DNA from: Candidatus Nealsoniibacteriota bacterium
GTDB taxonomy: Bacteria; Patescibacteriota; Minisyncoccia; Minisyncoccales; MHMH01
DNA length: 11,235 bases
Reading direction: 5' to 3'
Assembly: GCA_016186525.1 (NCBI GenBank)
Contig: JACPLM010000044.1
Location: forward strand, 1-11,235
Shown here: positions 5,752 to 11,235 of the stretch, in pieces
Position numbering within the stretch: position 1 is the first letter of the stretch
Layout of the letters: every line of letters starts with the position of its first letter
Made by a program: the position numbers and the translations under genes
Notes under the pieces: model-generated
What the model was told of the DNA's origin: nothing
What the model saw: only the letters and a program-made list of their open reading frames with translations
Databases searched by the model: none

Positions 5752-6444
5752 TCAGGGATGGATAACGGTTCCCGTAAATTTTTTATCTAATAAAGCATTT
5801 TCTAAGTTTTTCAGATCAGTTCCCTTAACCACCACCATTGTCATTTTCAGTTTTGAAGCCATTTTTGCGGCAATGGGATCAATCGGCGATTTCATGCCCG
5901 GTTTCCATTTAGTTCCTATTAATTTGCGATATTTGTTCCAAGTTATTTCTTTTATTGGATTAGCATCCTTATATTTTGAAATATCTTTATCATAAACATA
6001 GTCAATATTTGAAGCATTGATGACTTTGTCGGCTTTGAATCTGTCAGCTATTAAAACTGCGCAATAGTCGGTTGACCAGCCGGGCCTCCATCCCGAAGCA
6101 ATAAAAAGCTTGTATTGCTTGCCGTCAATTTTTTTTAAAGGATTATCTAAAACTACGGGGTACGCCTCTTTTTTAAAAATGGTTCTTAGAAGATGAGCAT
6201 TGATTCTGGTGGCGTGGATTCCCAGCCAGTCTTTGTCTTCGTCCGGAATTTTGGAAAATTTCGAAGCTGCGTTAATATAATTTCTAGCAACGCTTCCTCC
6301 GCCGGTAACGACAATGAATTTATAGTCCTTTTTTAAAAATCTCAAAATAAATTCCTTAAAAGCCTTAAGGAATTTTATCTGTATTTCTCCCGGCACGATA
6401 ATCGACCCGCCCAAAGAGATCACAACTATTTTCATTTTTTTCAT
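5752..6444 (-). CDS. pyrH: UMP kinase, archaeal-type amino acid kinase fold
   Basis: Phosphorylates UMP to UDP in pyrimidine nucleotide synthesis. 230 residues of the amino acid kinase superfamily. The N-terminal glycine loop is SLGGSIIVPGE; VTGGGSVARNYI is the second nucleotide/substrate loop. LGIHATRINAHLL, STDYCAVLIADRF, ASNIDYVYDKD and the C-terminal SPIDPIAAKMASK with VVVKGTDLKNLENAL resemble the archaeal-type UMP kinase branch more than E. coli PyrH. The ATG at 6444 is chosen because it sits 7 nt after a -10 box; a TTG at 6447 and an ATG at 6435 (MKIVVISLGGS) are alternatives. Stop is TGA. Monocistronic by layout: the next gene on this strand has its own promoter. UMP specificity is inferred from subfamily blocks. 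Confidence 0.88.
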   Translation of the reverse strand: MKKMKIVVISLGGSIIVPGEIQIKFLKAFKEFILRFLKKDYKFIVVTGGGSVARNYINAASKFSKIPDEDKDWLGIHATRINAHLLRTIFKKEAYPVVLDNPLKKIDGKQYKLFIASGWRPGWSTDYCAVLIADRFKADKVINASNIDYVYDKDISKYKDANPIKEITWNKYRKLIGTKWKPGMKSPIDPIAAKMASKLKMTMVVVKGTDLKNLENALLDKKFTGTVIHP

Positions 6445-6451
6445 CAATATT

Positions 6452-6481
6452 ACTATAGCACATCGGCAATATTGCTTGCAA
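6452..6481 (-). promoter_or_regulatory. Promoter of pyrH, predicted leaderless
   Basis: Minus strand TTGCAA (6481-6476), 18-nt spacer, TATAGT (6457-6452), then 7 nt to the ATG at 6444. The spacing from the -10 box to the ATG equals that at rpmE. It lies in the 108-nt divergent region shared with the aminotransferase gene. Confidence 0.7.
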
Positions 6482-6538
6482 ATATGGCGGCTTTATGATT
6501 ATATCCAATAGATAAGTTCTTTAAAATTATATAGCAAG

Positions 6539-6546
6539 AAGGGGGG
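6539..6546 (+). promoter_or_regulatory. G-rich ribosome binding site of the aminotransferase
   Basis: AAGGGGGG, 6 nt before the ATG at 6553. It decides the start codon and stands out because most genes here lack a Shine-Dalgarno site. No convincing sigma70 promoter is seen in front of it; TATATA at 6528-6533 is a possible -10 without a matching -35. Confidence 0.6.
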
Positions 6547-6552
6547 CAAAAA

Positions 6553-7917
6553 ATGGAAAAAATCATCGTTCCCGGACCAAAGACAATAAAGCTGATTGAG
6601 AGGCACCAAAAGGTTTTAGCTGCAACCACGCATGATGCGAATTTCTCCGTGAGCATTGAAAGGGGGGAGGGCATTTATGTTTGGGATTTAGATGGCAATA
6701 AATACATTGATTGTTTTACGCAAGTGGCGATTGCCGATATCGGCCATTGCCATCCCAAAGTTGTCAGGGCGGTTAATCGCCAAGCCAAAAAATTAATGGC
6801 TTGCATAGGCACCGATGTTTACAGCCTTGCCCAAGTTGAGGCAGCCGAAAAATTAGCAGAGATTGCCAAAAAGAGTTTTCCTCAACAGGATTGGCGAGTT
6901 TATTTCTGCTCTTCCGGCGGCGAAGCGAATAATGCGGCCATAAAGCTTTTGATAGACAGGCGGCCTCAGCGCAAAAGATTTATCAGTTTTTTGGGAGCAT
7001 TCCACGGCAGATTCGGATACGCTTTGGACGTGGCTTCCAGCAAGTCGCTTCACAAGAGAGACTATCCGGAAGCGCTTCCCGTAATCCGCTTGCCGTATCC
7101 GGATTGCCAGCACTGCGCTTACGAAAAAAAAGAGCATAATTGCAGTCAATTTTGCATTCGTTTCATTGAAAAAGAATATCTTGGCCGGCTTTGCGATCCC
7201 GAAGAAATTAACGGAGTGATTATTGAACCGATTCAGGGAGAGGGCGGATTTATCGTCCCGAATGCTTCAGCGATTAGAAAACTCCATGAGTTTTGCAAGA
7301 AATACGATTGGGCATTAATTGCTGACGAAGTCCAAACGGGGCTGGGAAGAACCGGTAAAATGTTCGCGATTGAGAATTTCGGGGTTAAGCCGGATATCAT
7401 TTGCCTTGCCAAAAAGCTTGGCTCCGGCGTTCCCATAGGCGCTATTGTTTTTCCGAGCGACTGGAACTTCACTAAGTCGGGCCGCCATTCCACTACTTTT
7501 GGCGGCGGGCCTCTTGGCTGGGTTTCCGCCAAAGCCACGCTGGAAGTTATTGAGGAAGAAAATTTAGTCGCAAATGCGGCTAAAACCGGAGCATATTTTA
7601 TAGAAAGATTAAACGAGATTCAAGTTCGATTTAATAATTGCGGCGGAAACCACGCTGGTTATATCAGCTATGTGCGGGGGCTCGGTTTGATGATTGGAGT
7701 AGAATTTATCGACAAGGATGGCGGGCCAAATCCGAAATTAAGAACTGCGGTTATCTGTGAATGCCTGAAGAACGGCATTATTCCTTTGGCCGCAGGGCAT
7801 CCTCAAAGAAACCCTATTATACGTTTTCTGACTCCATTGTGCGTAACTGAAGCTGATATAAACGAAATAGCGTCTAGATTTGAGAAAGCGTTAAATAATG
7901 CAAAAGCGGCAATTTAG
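6553..7917 (+). CDS. Class III (PLP-dependent) aminotransferase, 4-aminobutyrate/ornithine type
   Basis: 454 residues, full length for the family. Transfers an amino group, probably from an omega-amino donor, to a 2-oxo acid. Cofactor features: SSGGEANNAAIK phosphate loop region, ADEVQTGLGRTG with PLP-contacting Asp258, and Lys287 in LAKKLGSG as the Schiff-base lysine (fits the class III signature [GSA]-K-x3-[GST]-[GSAC]). An internal Cys set, Cys185, Cys188, Cys197 and Cys201 (DCQHC...CSQFC), is shared with many archaeal and bacterial GABA-aminotransferase-like enzymes. The N-terminal VPGPKTIKLIERHQKVL start is typical of the archaeal ornithine/GABA branch. Start ATG has a G-rich site 6 nt upstream. 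Divergent from pyrH and followed directly by a terminator, so a single-gene unit. The substrate cannot be settled from sequence; ornithine, acetylornithine, GABA or a racemase activity are all possible in this branch. Confidence 0.9.
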   Translation: MEKIIVPGPKTIKLIERHQKVLAATTHDANFSVSIERGEGIYVWDLDGNKYIDCFTQVAIADIGHCHPKVVRAVNRQAKKLMACIGTDVYSLAQVEAAEKLAEIAKKSFPQQDWRVYFCSSGGEANNAAIKLLIDRRPQRKRFISFLGAFHGRFGYALDVASSKSLHKRDYPEALPVIRLPYPDCQHCAYEKKEHNCSQFCIRFIEKEYLGRLCDPEEINGVIIEPIQGEGGFIVPNASAIRKLHEFCKKYDWALIADEVQTGLGRTGKMFAIENFGVKPDIICLAKKLGSGVPIGAIVFPSDWNFTKSGRHSTTFGGGPLGWVSAKATLEVIEEENLVANAAKTGAYFIERLNEIQVRFNNCGGNHAGYISYVRGLGLMIGVEFIDKDGGPNPKLRTAVICECLKNGIIPLAAGHPQRNPIIRFLTPLCVTEADINEIASRFEKALNNAKAAI

Positions 7918-7927
7918 CCGCTTTTTT
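7902..7927 (+). terminator. Intrinsic terminator after the aminotransferase gene
   Basis: AAAAGCGGC (7902-7910), loop AATTTA, GCCGCTTTT (7917-7925), continuing to six T (7922-7927). A 9-bp stem; the stop codon TAG (7915-7917) is part of the loop and the right arm. Confidence 0.88.
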
Positions 7928-7938
7928 ATTTTAGGTTA

Positions 7939-7967
7939 TTGACTAATTGACATGGTTTTGCTAAAGT
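7939..7967 (+). promoter_or_regulatory. Promoter of rpsB-tsf, predicted leaderless
   Basis: TTGACT (7939-7944), 17-nt spacer, TAAAGT (7962-7967), then 8 nt to the ATG at 7976. The -10 is a 4/6 match, so weaker than the others, but spacing and position fit. A TTGACA at 7947-7952 has no suitable -10. Confidence 0.55.
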
Positions 7968-7975
7968 AAAAATTG

Positions 7976-8725
7976 ATGGTTAAAAAAGCTGAAAAAATAG
8001 AAAAGAAGGATGTTTTGGAACTCAATACCGACCAAATGGCTCTGGCGGGTTTGCATTTCGGCCATAGGACTTCCAAGATTCATCCGAAAATTAAACCGTA
8101 TCTTTCCGGAGAAAGGAACGGCGTTAATATCATTGATTTGGAAAAAACCAAAGAAAAATTGCAGGAAGCTTTAAAATTTATCGGTGATCTGATTTCCGAG
8201 AATAAAATTTTGATATTAATCGGGACGAAAATTCAAATAAAAGATTTGCTAAAGAGGACAGCCGAAGAGTGCGCATTGCCCTACGTTTCAGAAAGATGGC
8301 TTGGCGGGACTTTTACTAATTTTAACACCATTCTGAAAAGAACCGACTATTATAAGAACTTAGAGAGGCAGAAAGAAACCGGCGAATTAGAGAAATATAC
8401 CAAAAAGGAAAGAGCTAAATTTGATCAAGAACTCAAAAATTTGGAAATCAAATTTGGGGGCATAAAAAATCTTATCAAGCTTCCTGACGCCATTTTTGTT
8501 TGCGATATGAAAAAAGATAAATTAGCGGTGAAAGAAGCCAAAATGAAAGGGATAAAAGTTATCGGCATTTCCGATACCAATATTGATCCGACTCAAGCGG
8601 ATTTTCCCATTCCGGCAAACGACGATGCCGTTACTTCAGTAGGATATATTTTAGAGAAGATAAAAGAAACAATACTTAAAGCAAAGTCAGAAATTAAAGT
8701 TATAAAGCCAGAAACAGCAAAGTAG
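7976..8725 (+). CDS. rpsB: Ribosomal protein S2 (uS2)
   Basis: Small-subunit protein at the head-body junction, needed for S1 binding where S1 exists. 249 residues. Blocks seen: LAGLHFGHRTSKIHPKIKPYL, NGVNIIDLEKT, VSERWLGGTFTNF, LPDAIFVCD, and IPANDDAVTSVGYIL near the C-terminus. The central helical hairpin (about 115-165) is Lys/Glu-rich, as usual. A TTG at 7973 is an alternative start, but ATG 7976 fits the promoter spacing. First gene of the near-universal rpsB-tsf pair; 10 nt separate its TAG stop from the tsf ATG. Confidence 0.97.
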   Translation: MVKKAEKIEKKDVLELNTDQMALAGLHFGHRTSKIHPKIKPYLSGERNGVNIIDLEKTKEKLQEALKFIGDLISENKILILIGTKIQIKDLLKRTAEECALPYVSERWLGGTFTNFNTILKRTDYYKNLERQKETGELEKYTKKERAKFDQELKNLEIKFGGIKNLIKLPDAIFVCDMKKDKLAVKEAKMKGIKVIGISDTNIDPTQADFPIPANDDAVTSVGYILEKIKETILKAKSEIKVIKPETAK

Positions 8726-8735
8726 AACATTTATT

Positions 8736-9182
8736 ATGATAAATGTTGACCAAGTCAAAAAATTAAGAGAGGAAACCGAAGTTTCGGTTGGGGAATGCAA
8801 GAAAGCGCTGGAAGAAGCCAGCGGAGATTTCGATAAAGCCAAAGATATTCTTAAAAGGTGGGGCAAGGAAATCGCCCAAAAAAAGAAAGAGAGAAAGGCG
8901 GAAAATGGCATCGTGGACAGCTACATACACCCGAATAAAAAAGTGGGAGTGCTCTTGGAGCTTGGCTGCGAAACTGATTTTGTGGCTAAGTCGCCAGATT
9001 TTCAGCGCTTGGCCCACGAATTGTGCTTGCAGATTGCAGGTTTTATTGATGAAGGAATTGAGCTTTTGGACCAGCCCTGGATTAAAGACGATTCCAAAAA
9101 AATCAAAGACCTGATTGACGAATACATCGCCAAGCTCGGAGAAAATATAGTTGTCAAAAAATTCGTTAGATGCTCTCTATGA
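8736..9182 (+). CDS. tsf: Translation elongation factor Ts, short form
   Basis: Guanine nucleotide exchange factor that recycles EF-Tu. 148 residues. N-terminal UBA-like domain (1-50, VKKLREETEVSVGECKKAL), then one core subdomain with TDFVAKS (Thr80-Asp81-Phe82-Val83, the Tdfv motif whose Phe inserts into EF-Tu, same numbering as E. coli), ending with KLGENIVVKKF. E. coli EF-Ts has 283 residues and two core subdomains plus a coiled coil; Thermus EF-Ts has about 196. This copy is shorter than both and keeps one core unit, as is common in reduced bacteria. No frameshift is evident. No ribosome binding site; probably coupled to rpsB. Its TGA stop overlaps the next ATG (ATGA). Confidence 0.95.
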   Translation: MINVDQVKKLREETEVSVGECKKALEEASGDFDKAKDILKRWGKEIAQKKKERKAENGIVDSYIHPNKKVGVLLELGCETDFVAKSPDFQRLAHELCLQIAGFIDEGIELLDQPWIKDDSKKIKDLIDEYIAKLGENIVVKKFVRCSL

Positions 9183-9526
9183 GGGTTTTAGAAATTATTT
9201 TTATCGCCGTTTTATTGATTAGCTTGGGAGGCATAAGCGCAATTCTTTTTAGAAAAATTCCTATTTTAGTTGGCTTAAGAGAAAAAAATATCTCCGGGCA
9301 GTCTTTAATTTCTAAAATAAAAAGGGGTATAAAAAAACTTCCGGGGGCCGGGAAAATCGATTACGATCTTTATTTGCAAAAAATGCTTTCCCGCATCCGC
9401 GTTTTAACTATGAAAACGGAAAGTAAAACCGGCAACTGGCTGGAGAGATTGCGGCAAAAGAGAAACGGCCACAACGGCGCAGACGAATATTGGGAAGAGT
9501 TAAAGAAAATAAAAAAGGGGGAATAA
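9179..9526 (+). CDS. Small single-pass membrane protein of unknown function
   Basis: 115 residues, not recognised. One hydrophobic segment (about 3-24, ending in LGGISAILF) followed by a basic cytoplasmic-looking region (RKIPILVGLREK, KRGIKKLPGAGK) and a strongly charged tail ending EYWEELKKIKKGE. This suits an N-terminal anchor with the body inside the cell (many Lys/Arg just after the segment). An upstream ATG at 9170 is possible, but ATG 9179 forms the 4-nt ATGA overlap with tsf and puts the hydrophobic stretch at the very N-terminus. The stop TAA is followed at once by tRNA-Thr with no spacer, so the mRNA and tRNA must be separated by processing at that stop codon. Confidence 0.7.
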   Translation: MRVLEIIFIAVLLISLGGISAILFRKIPILVGLREKNISGQSLISKIKRGIKKLPGAGKIDYDLYLQKMLSRIRVLTMKTESKTGNWLERLRQKRNGHNGADEYWEELKKIKKGE

Positions 9527-9598
9527 GCCAGCGTAGCTCAATGGCAGAGCAGTTGCTTTGTAAGCATCAGGTTGTCGGTTCAAATCCGACCGCTGGCT
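9527..9598 (+). tRNA. tRNA-Thr (anticodon UGU)
   Basis: Clover-leaf read by hand: acceptor GCCAGCG/CGCTGGC (7 bp), D arm GCTC/GAGC, anticodon loop TTTGTAA with TGT anticodon (reads ACA), variable loop AGGTT, T arm GTCGG-TTCAAAT-CCGAC. Discriminator T9598; CCA is not encoded, so it must be added by CCA transferase. The anticodon stem GTTGC/GCATC has one T-T mismatch at 28-42. It begins directly after the stop codon of the membrane protein gene and is probably the last member of the rpsB transcript. Confidence 0.95.
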
Positions 9599-9602
9599 CT
9601 AT

Positions 9603-9631
9603 ACGAAAAATTTTTATTTAAAATTTTTCGT
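9603..9631 (+). other. 12-bp AT-rich hairpin after tRNA-Thr
   Basis: ACGAAAAATTTT (9603-9614), loop TATTT, AAAATTTTTCGT (9620-9631): a perfect 12-bp inverted repeat. It has no U tract after it, but its right arm is U-rich. It could terminate or delimit the upstream operon, or aid 3' processing of the tRNA. Confidence 0.6.
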
Positions 9632-9632
9632 C

Positions 9633-9659
9633 GAGCCCGGCCCAAAGGGCATAGGGCTC
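9633..9659 (+). other. GC-rich hairpin abutting the rRNA promoter
   Basis: GAGCCC (9633-9638) pairs with GGGCTC (9654-9659), enclosing GCCC (9640-9643), loop AAA, GGGC (9647-9650). It ends exactly where the TTGACA box begins. Possible terminator insulating the rRNA operon from upstream transcription; no U run follows. Confidence 0.55.
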
Positions 9660-9687
9660 TTGACAGGTTTTGCCAAAAGAATATAAT
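9660..9687 (+). promoter_or_regulatory. rRNA operon promoter
   Basis: TTGACA (9660-9665), 16-nt spacer, TATAAT (9682-9687), both consensus. Start predicted near 9694, giving a leader of about 135 nt before the 16S. The leader holds a hairpin CCAGGGAG...CTTCCTGG (about 9715-9735) and an AT-rich stretch; no boxA-like element is certain. Confidence 0.85.
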
Positions 9688-10056
9688 TACATTTAGGAAT
9701 TAGCAGACAGATTCCCAGGGAGATGTCTTCCTGGTTTTAATTTCCCTGATAGATGAACATTGAAAATTTAAAATTGAGCAATAAAAATTAAATTATTAGT
9801 TTCTTAGAGTTGCTTCGAACTTCATTTTTTTTGAGAGTTTGATCCTAGCTCAGGATGAACGCTGGCGGCGTGGATACCGGCATGCAAGTCAAGGGGGTTT
9901 AATCTCCGCAAGGAGGTTGGACTACCGGCGAACGGCTTAGTAACACGTAGATACATACCCCATTCACGGGCATAACCAGCCGAAAGGTTGGTTAATTCCC
10001 GATAGTCTCGCAAGAGTAAAGACGCAAGTCGGAATGGGAATGGTCTGCGGCCTATC

Positions 10057-10088
<32 letters not shown>

Positions 10089-10488
10089 TATGACGGGTAG
10101 GGGGCGTGAGAGCGCGTCCCCCAAGAATGGCACTGCGATACGGGCCATACTCCTACGGGAGGCTGCAGTCGAGAATCTTCGACAATGGGCGAAAGCCTGA
10201 TCGAGCGACGCCGCGTGCAGGATGAAGGCCTTCGGGCTGTAAACTGCTTTTCATCGGGAGAAACCCGGCCGCAAGGCTTAGGGTGATTGTACCGGTGGAA
10301 TAAGAGGTTGCTAACTCTGTGAACCCATAAAGGGTTGGCGCAGAGCTTCTCCAGTAATGGAGAATAGGAAAACTTAGCTTATATGCTGGGACATCTTTCG
10401 TTGTCCGCTGAATGTTTCCAAAAGGAACACAACGAAAGACAATCAGCAGGGAAGGCTAGTATCGGGAATAGAAGAAAAATAAAAAAAT

Positions 10489-10494
10489 AGGAGG
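10489..10494 (+). promoter_or_regulatory. Canonical Shine-Dalgarno of the intron ORF
   Basis: AGGAGG, 6 nt (ATAATA) before the ATG at 10501. It is the only perfect AGGAGG start site in the window and lies in the unpaired loop of P6, thus exposed while the intron is folded. Confidence 0.85.
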
Positions 10495-10500
10495 ATAATA

Positions 10501-10743
10501 ATGAGAAATCTTACGGTGCAGGCGCTAGAAAAATATTTATCCACTTTGATTAGCGAGAAAACAGGAGAAAATGCAAATTGTCAGTGTCATGGTTATGGCA
10601 CATGTAAGTGCCAATGGAAAGGCAAATTCATAGATCTTTGCGTTGACGTAGAACCAAAAGTACCCGAATCTGTGTTTGAATTACAATTATTCTGTCCAGA
10701 ATGCGGTCATATTGTAACCATTATTAAATCTCCACAACAATAA
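10501..10743 (+). CDS. Cys-rich 80-residue protein encoded in the 16S rRNA intron, unknown function
   Basis: Not recognised. Residues 1-25 look helical (ALEKYLSTLISEKTGE). A cysteine cluster follows: Cys27, Cys29, Cys35, Cys37 (CQCHGYGTCKC), then Cys47, then Cys65 and Cys68 in FCPECGH, followed by a beta-like VTIIK. The pattern suggests one or two zinc knuckles: CxCxGxGxCxC recalls DnaJ-type fingers and CPxCGH recalls rubredoxin/ribbon knuckles. None of LAGLIDADG, GIY-YIG, HNH/His-Cys box or PD-(D/E)xK is visible, and 80 residues is short for a homing endonuclease. Start is set by AGGAGG 6 nt upstream; a 9-bp hairpin directly follows the stop. It sits in the P6 loop, where intron ORFs often sit. 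Possible roles (inference only): intron maturase/RNA chaperone, a remnant or partner of an endonuclease, or an unrelated passenger. Confidence 0.75.
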   Translation: MRNLTVQALEKYLSTLISEKTGENANCQCHGYGTCKCQWKGKFIDLCVDVEPKVPESVFELQLFCPECGHIVTIIKSPQQ

Positions 10744-10762
10744 GGCAAACCTTGTTTGCCTT
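10742..10762 (+). other. 9-bp hairpin after the intron ORF
   Basis: AAGGCAAAC (10742-10750), loop CTT, GTTTGCCTT (10754-10762); begins in the stop codon TAA and its last two bases overlap the 3' strand of the long P6 helix. Perfect stem without a real U tract. It may protect or shield the ORF 3' end, or be a weak terminator for a separate ORF transcript. Confidence 0.6.
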
Positions 10763-11235
10763 CTTCTATTCCCGATTCTGGCCCCCTCAGAGACTTGTCT
10801 TATTATTGAGACAGATGGATGTTTTTAAACATTCATAATACGCTAAGCTCCTCGTAAGAGGATGATGATATAGTCCATTTAACTATCAAGTTAGATAGCC
10901 AGCAGCAGCGGTAATACAGAGACCTCGAGCGTTATCCGGATTTATTGGGCGTAAAGGGTCCGTAGGTTGTAAAGATAGTCTTTGGTTAAATCCCCTCGGC
11001 TTAACCTTGGGGCTGCTAAAGATACTTCTTTACTTTGAGGACGTTAGGGGCTGACGGAACATACGGTGTAGGGGTGAAATCCGTTGATATCGTATGGAAC
11101 ACCAAAAGCGAAGGCAGTCAGCTGGGACGGTCCTGACACTGAGGGACGAAAGCGTGGGTAGCGACAAGGATTAGATACCCTTTTAGTCCACGCTGTAAAC
11201 TATGGACACTGGCTATTTGAAGTGTCGACCCTTCA

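Larger units (their letters stand above)
10321..10898 (+). ncRNA. Group I self-splicing intron in 16S rRNA at position 516 (IA-like)
   Basis: A ~578-nt insertion between U516 and C518/G517. Hand fold: P1 exon CTCTGT (10315-10320) with GCAGAG (10340-10345), U516 in a wobble with G10340; P10 3' exon GCCAGC with GTTGGC (10334-10339); P2 10347-10352/10359-10364; P3 CTTAGC (10373-10378)/GCTAAG (10842-10847); P4 TGCTG (10384-10388)/CAGCA (10444-10448); P5 10395-10404/10429-10438 (10 bp, perfect); P6 GGCTAG (10454-10459)/CTGGCC (10778-10783) extended by a perfect 16-bp helix 10461-10476/10761-10776; P7 GACT (10792-10795)/AGTC (10872-10875); P7.1 10797-10802/10807-10812; P7.2 10819-10824/10827-10832; P8 TCCTC-GTAA-GAGGA (10849-10862); P9 10880-10884/10889-10893. 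R-like CTCAGAGACTT and S-like GATATAGTCC are present. P7.1/P7.2 between P7 and P3' point to group IA. An ORF lies in the P6 loop. Confidence 0.92.

Noticed and set aside
9822..10013. Minus-strand ORF over the 16S 5' region
   Set aside because: Antisense of conserved rRNA sequence; no start signal; a shadow.
10321..10898. Group II intron or simple intervening sequence in 16S
   Set aside because: No GTGYG 5' end, no domain V and no AY 3' end. A group I core with P3-P8 and splice-site pairings is found instead, which a plain IVS would not have.

Overview
The window looks like the chromosome of a Candidate Phyla Radiation (Patescibacteria) bacterium, probably Parcubacteria-like. This is inferred from AT-rich, tightly packed genes, a divergent 16S rRNA (GGCTGCAGTCGAGAATC instead of the usual GGCAGCAGTGGGGAAT, and CAGCAGCAGCGG in the 530 loop), a 16S gene interrupted by an intron, a 148-residue EF-Ts, and several archaeal-flavoured enzymes (class V FBP aldolase/phosphatase, archaeal-type UMP kinase, archaeal-like class III aminotransferase). 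TGA serves as a stop for rplY, pyrH and tsf, so the UGA=Gly code of Gracilibacteria/Absconditabacteria does not apply.

Layout. (1) 1-3183, plus strand: a tight operon of FBP aldolase/phosphatase (5' end outside the window), a [4Fe-4S] ferredoxin, ribosomal protein L25 and a secreted coiled-coil lytic transglycosylase. Gaps are 9 nt or stop/start overlaps. (2) 3249-4045: a RAYT-type (REP-associated tyrosine) transposase gene flanked by two direct copies of a palindrome, with a third, inverted copy inside the coding sequence. (3) 4069-4475, minus strand: a near-perfect sigma70 promoter, about 370 nt of GC-rich highly structured sequence with no gene, and an intrinsic terminator. This is a candidate structured ncRNA that I cannot assign to a family. 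(4) 4456-6457, minus strand: rpmE-prfA and pyrH, each unit with its own promoter whose -10 box ends 7 nt before the ATG, which predicts leaderless mRNAs. (5) 6539-7927, plus strand: a class III aminotransferase with a G-rich ribosome binding site and an intrinsic terminator. (6) 7939-9598, plus strand: rpsB-tsf, a small membrane protein, and tRNA-Thr(UGU) that begins at the base after the preceding stop codon. (7) 9603-11235, plus strand: two hairpins, a strong rRNA promoter (TTGACA-16-TATAAT), a leader, and the first ~830 nt of 16S rRNA, which runs off the window.

The most striking element is a ~578 nt insertion in the 16S rRNA at E. coli position 516. By hand it folds into a complete group I intron: P1, P10, P2, P3, P4, P5, P6, P7, P7.1, P7.2, P8 and P9, an IA-like layout. 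Its P6 loop holds an 80-residue Cys-rich ORF with a perfect AGGAGG site. The protein shows no LAGLIDADG, GIY-YIG or HNH signature and may be an undescribed intron-encoded protein.

Most genes serve translation (L25, RF1, L31, S2, EF-Ts, tRNA, 16S), mixed with single metabolic and cell-wall genes. All similarity calls come from motif recall; no database search was possible.
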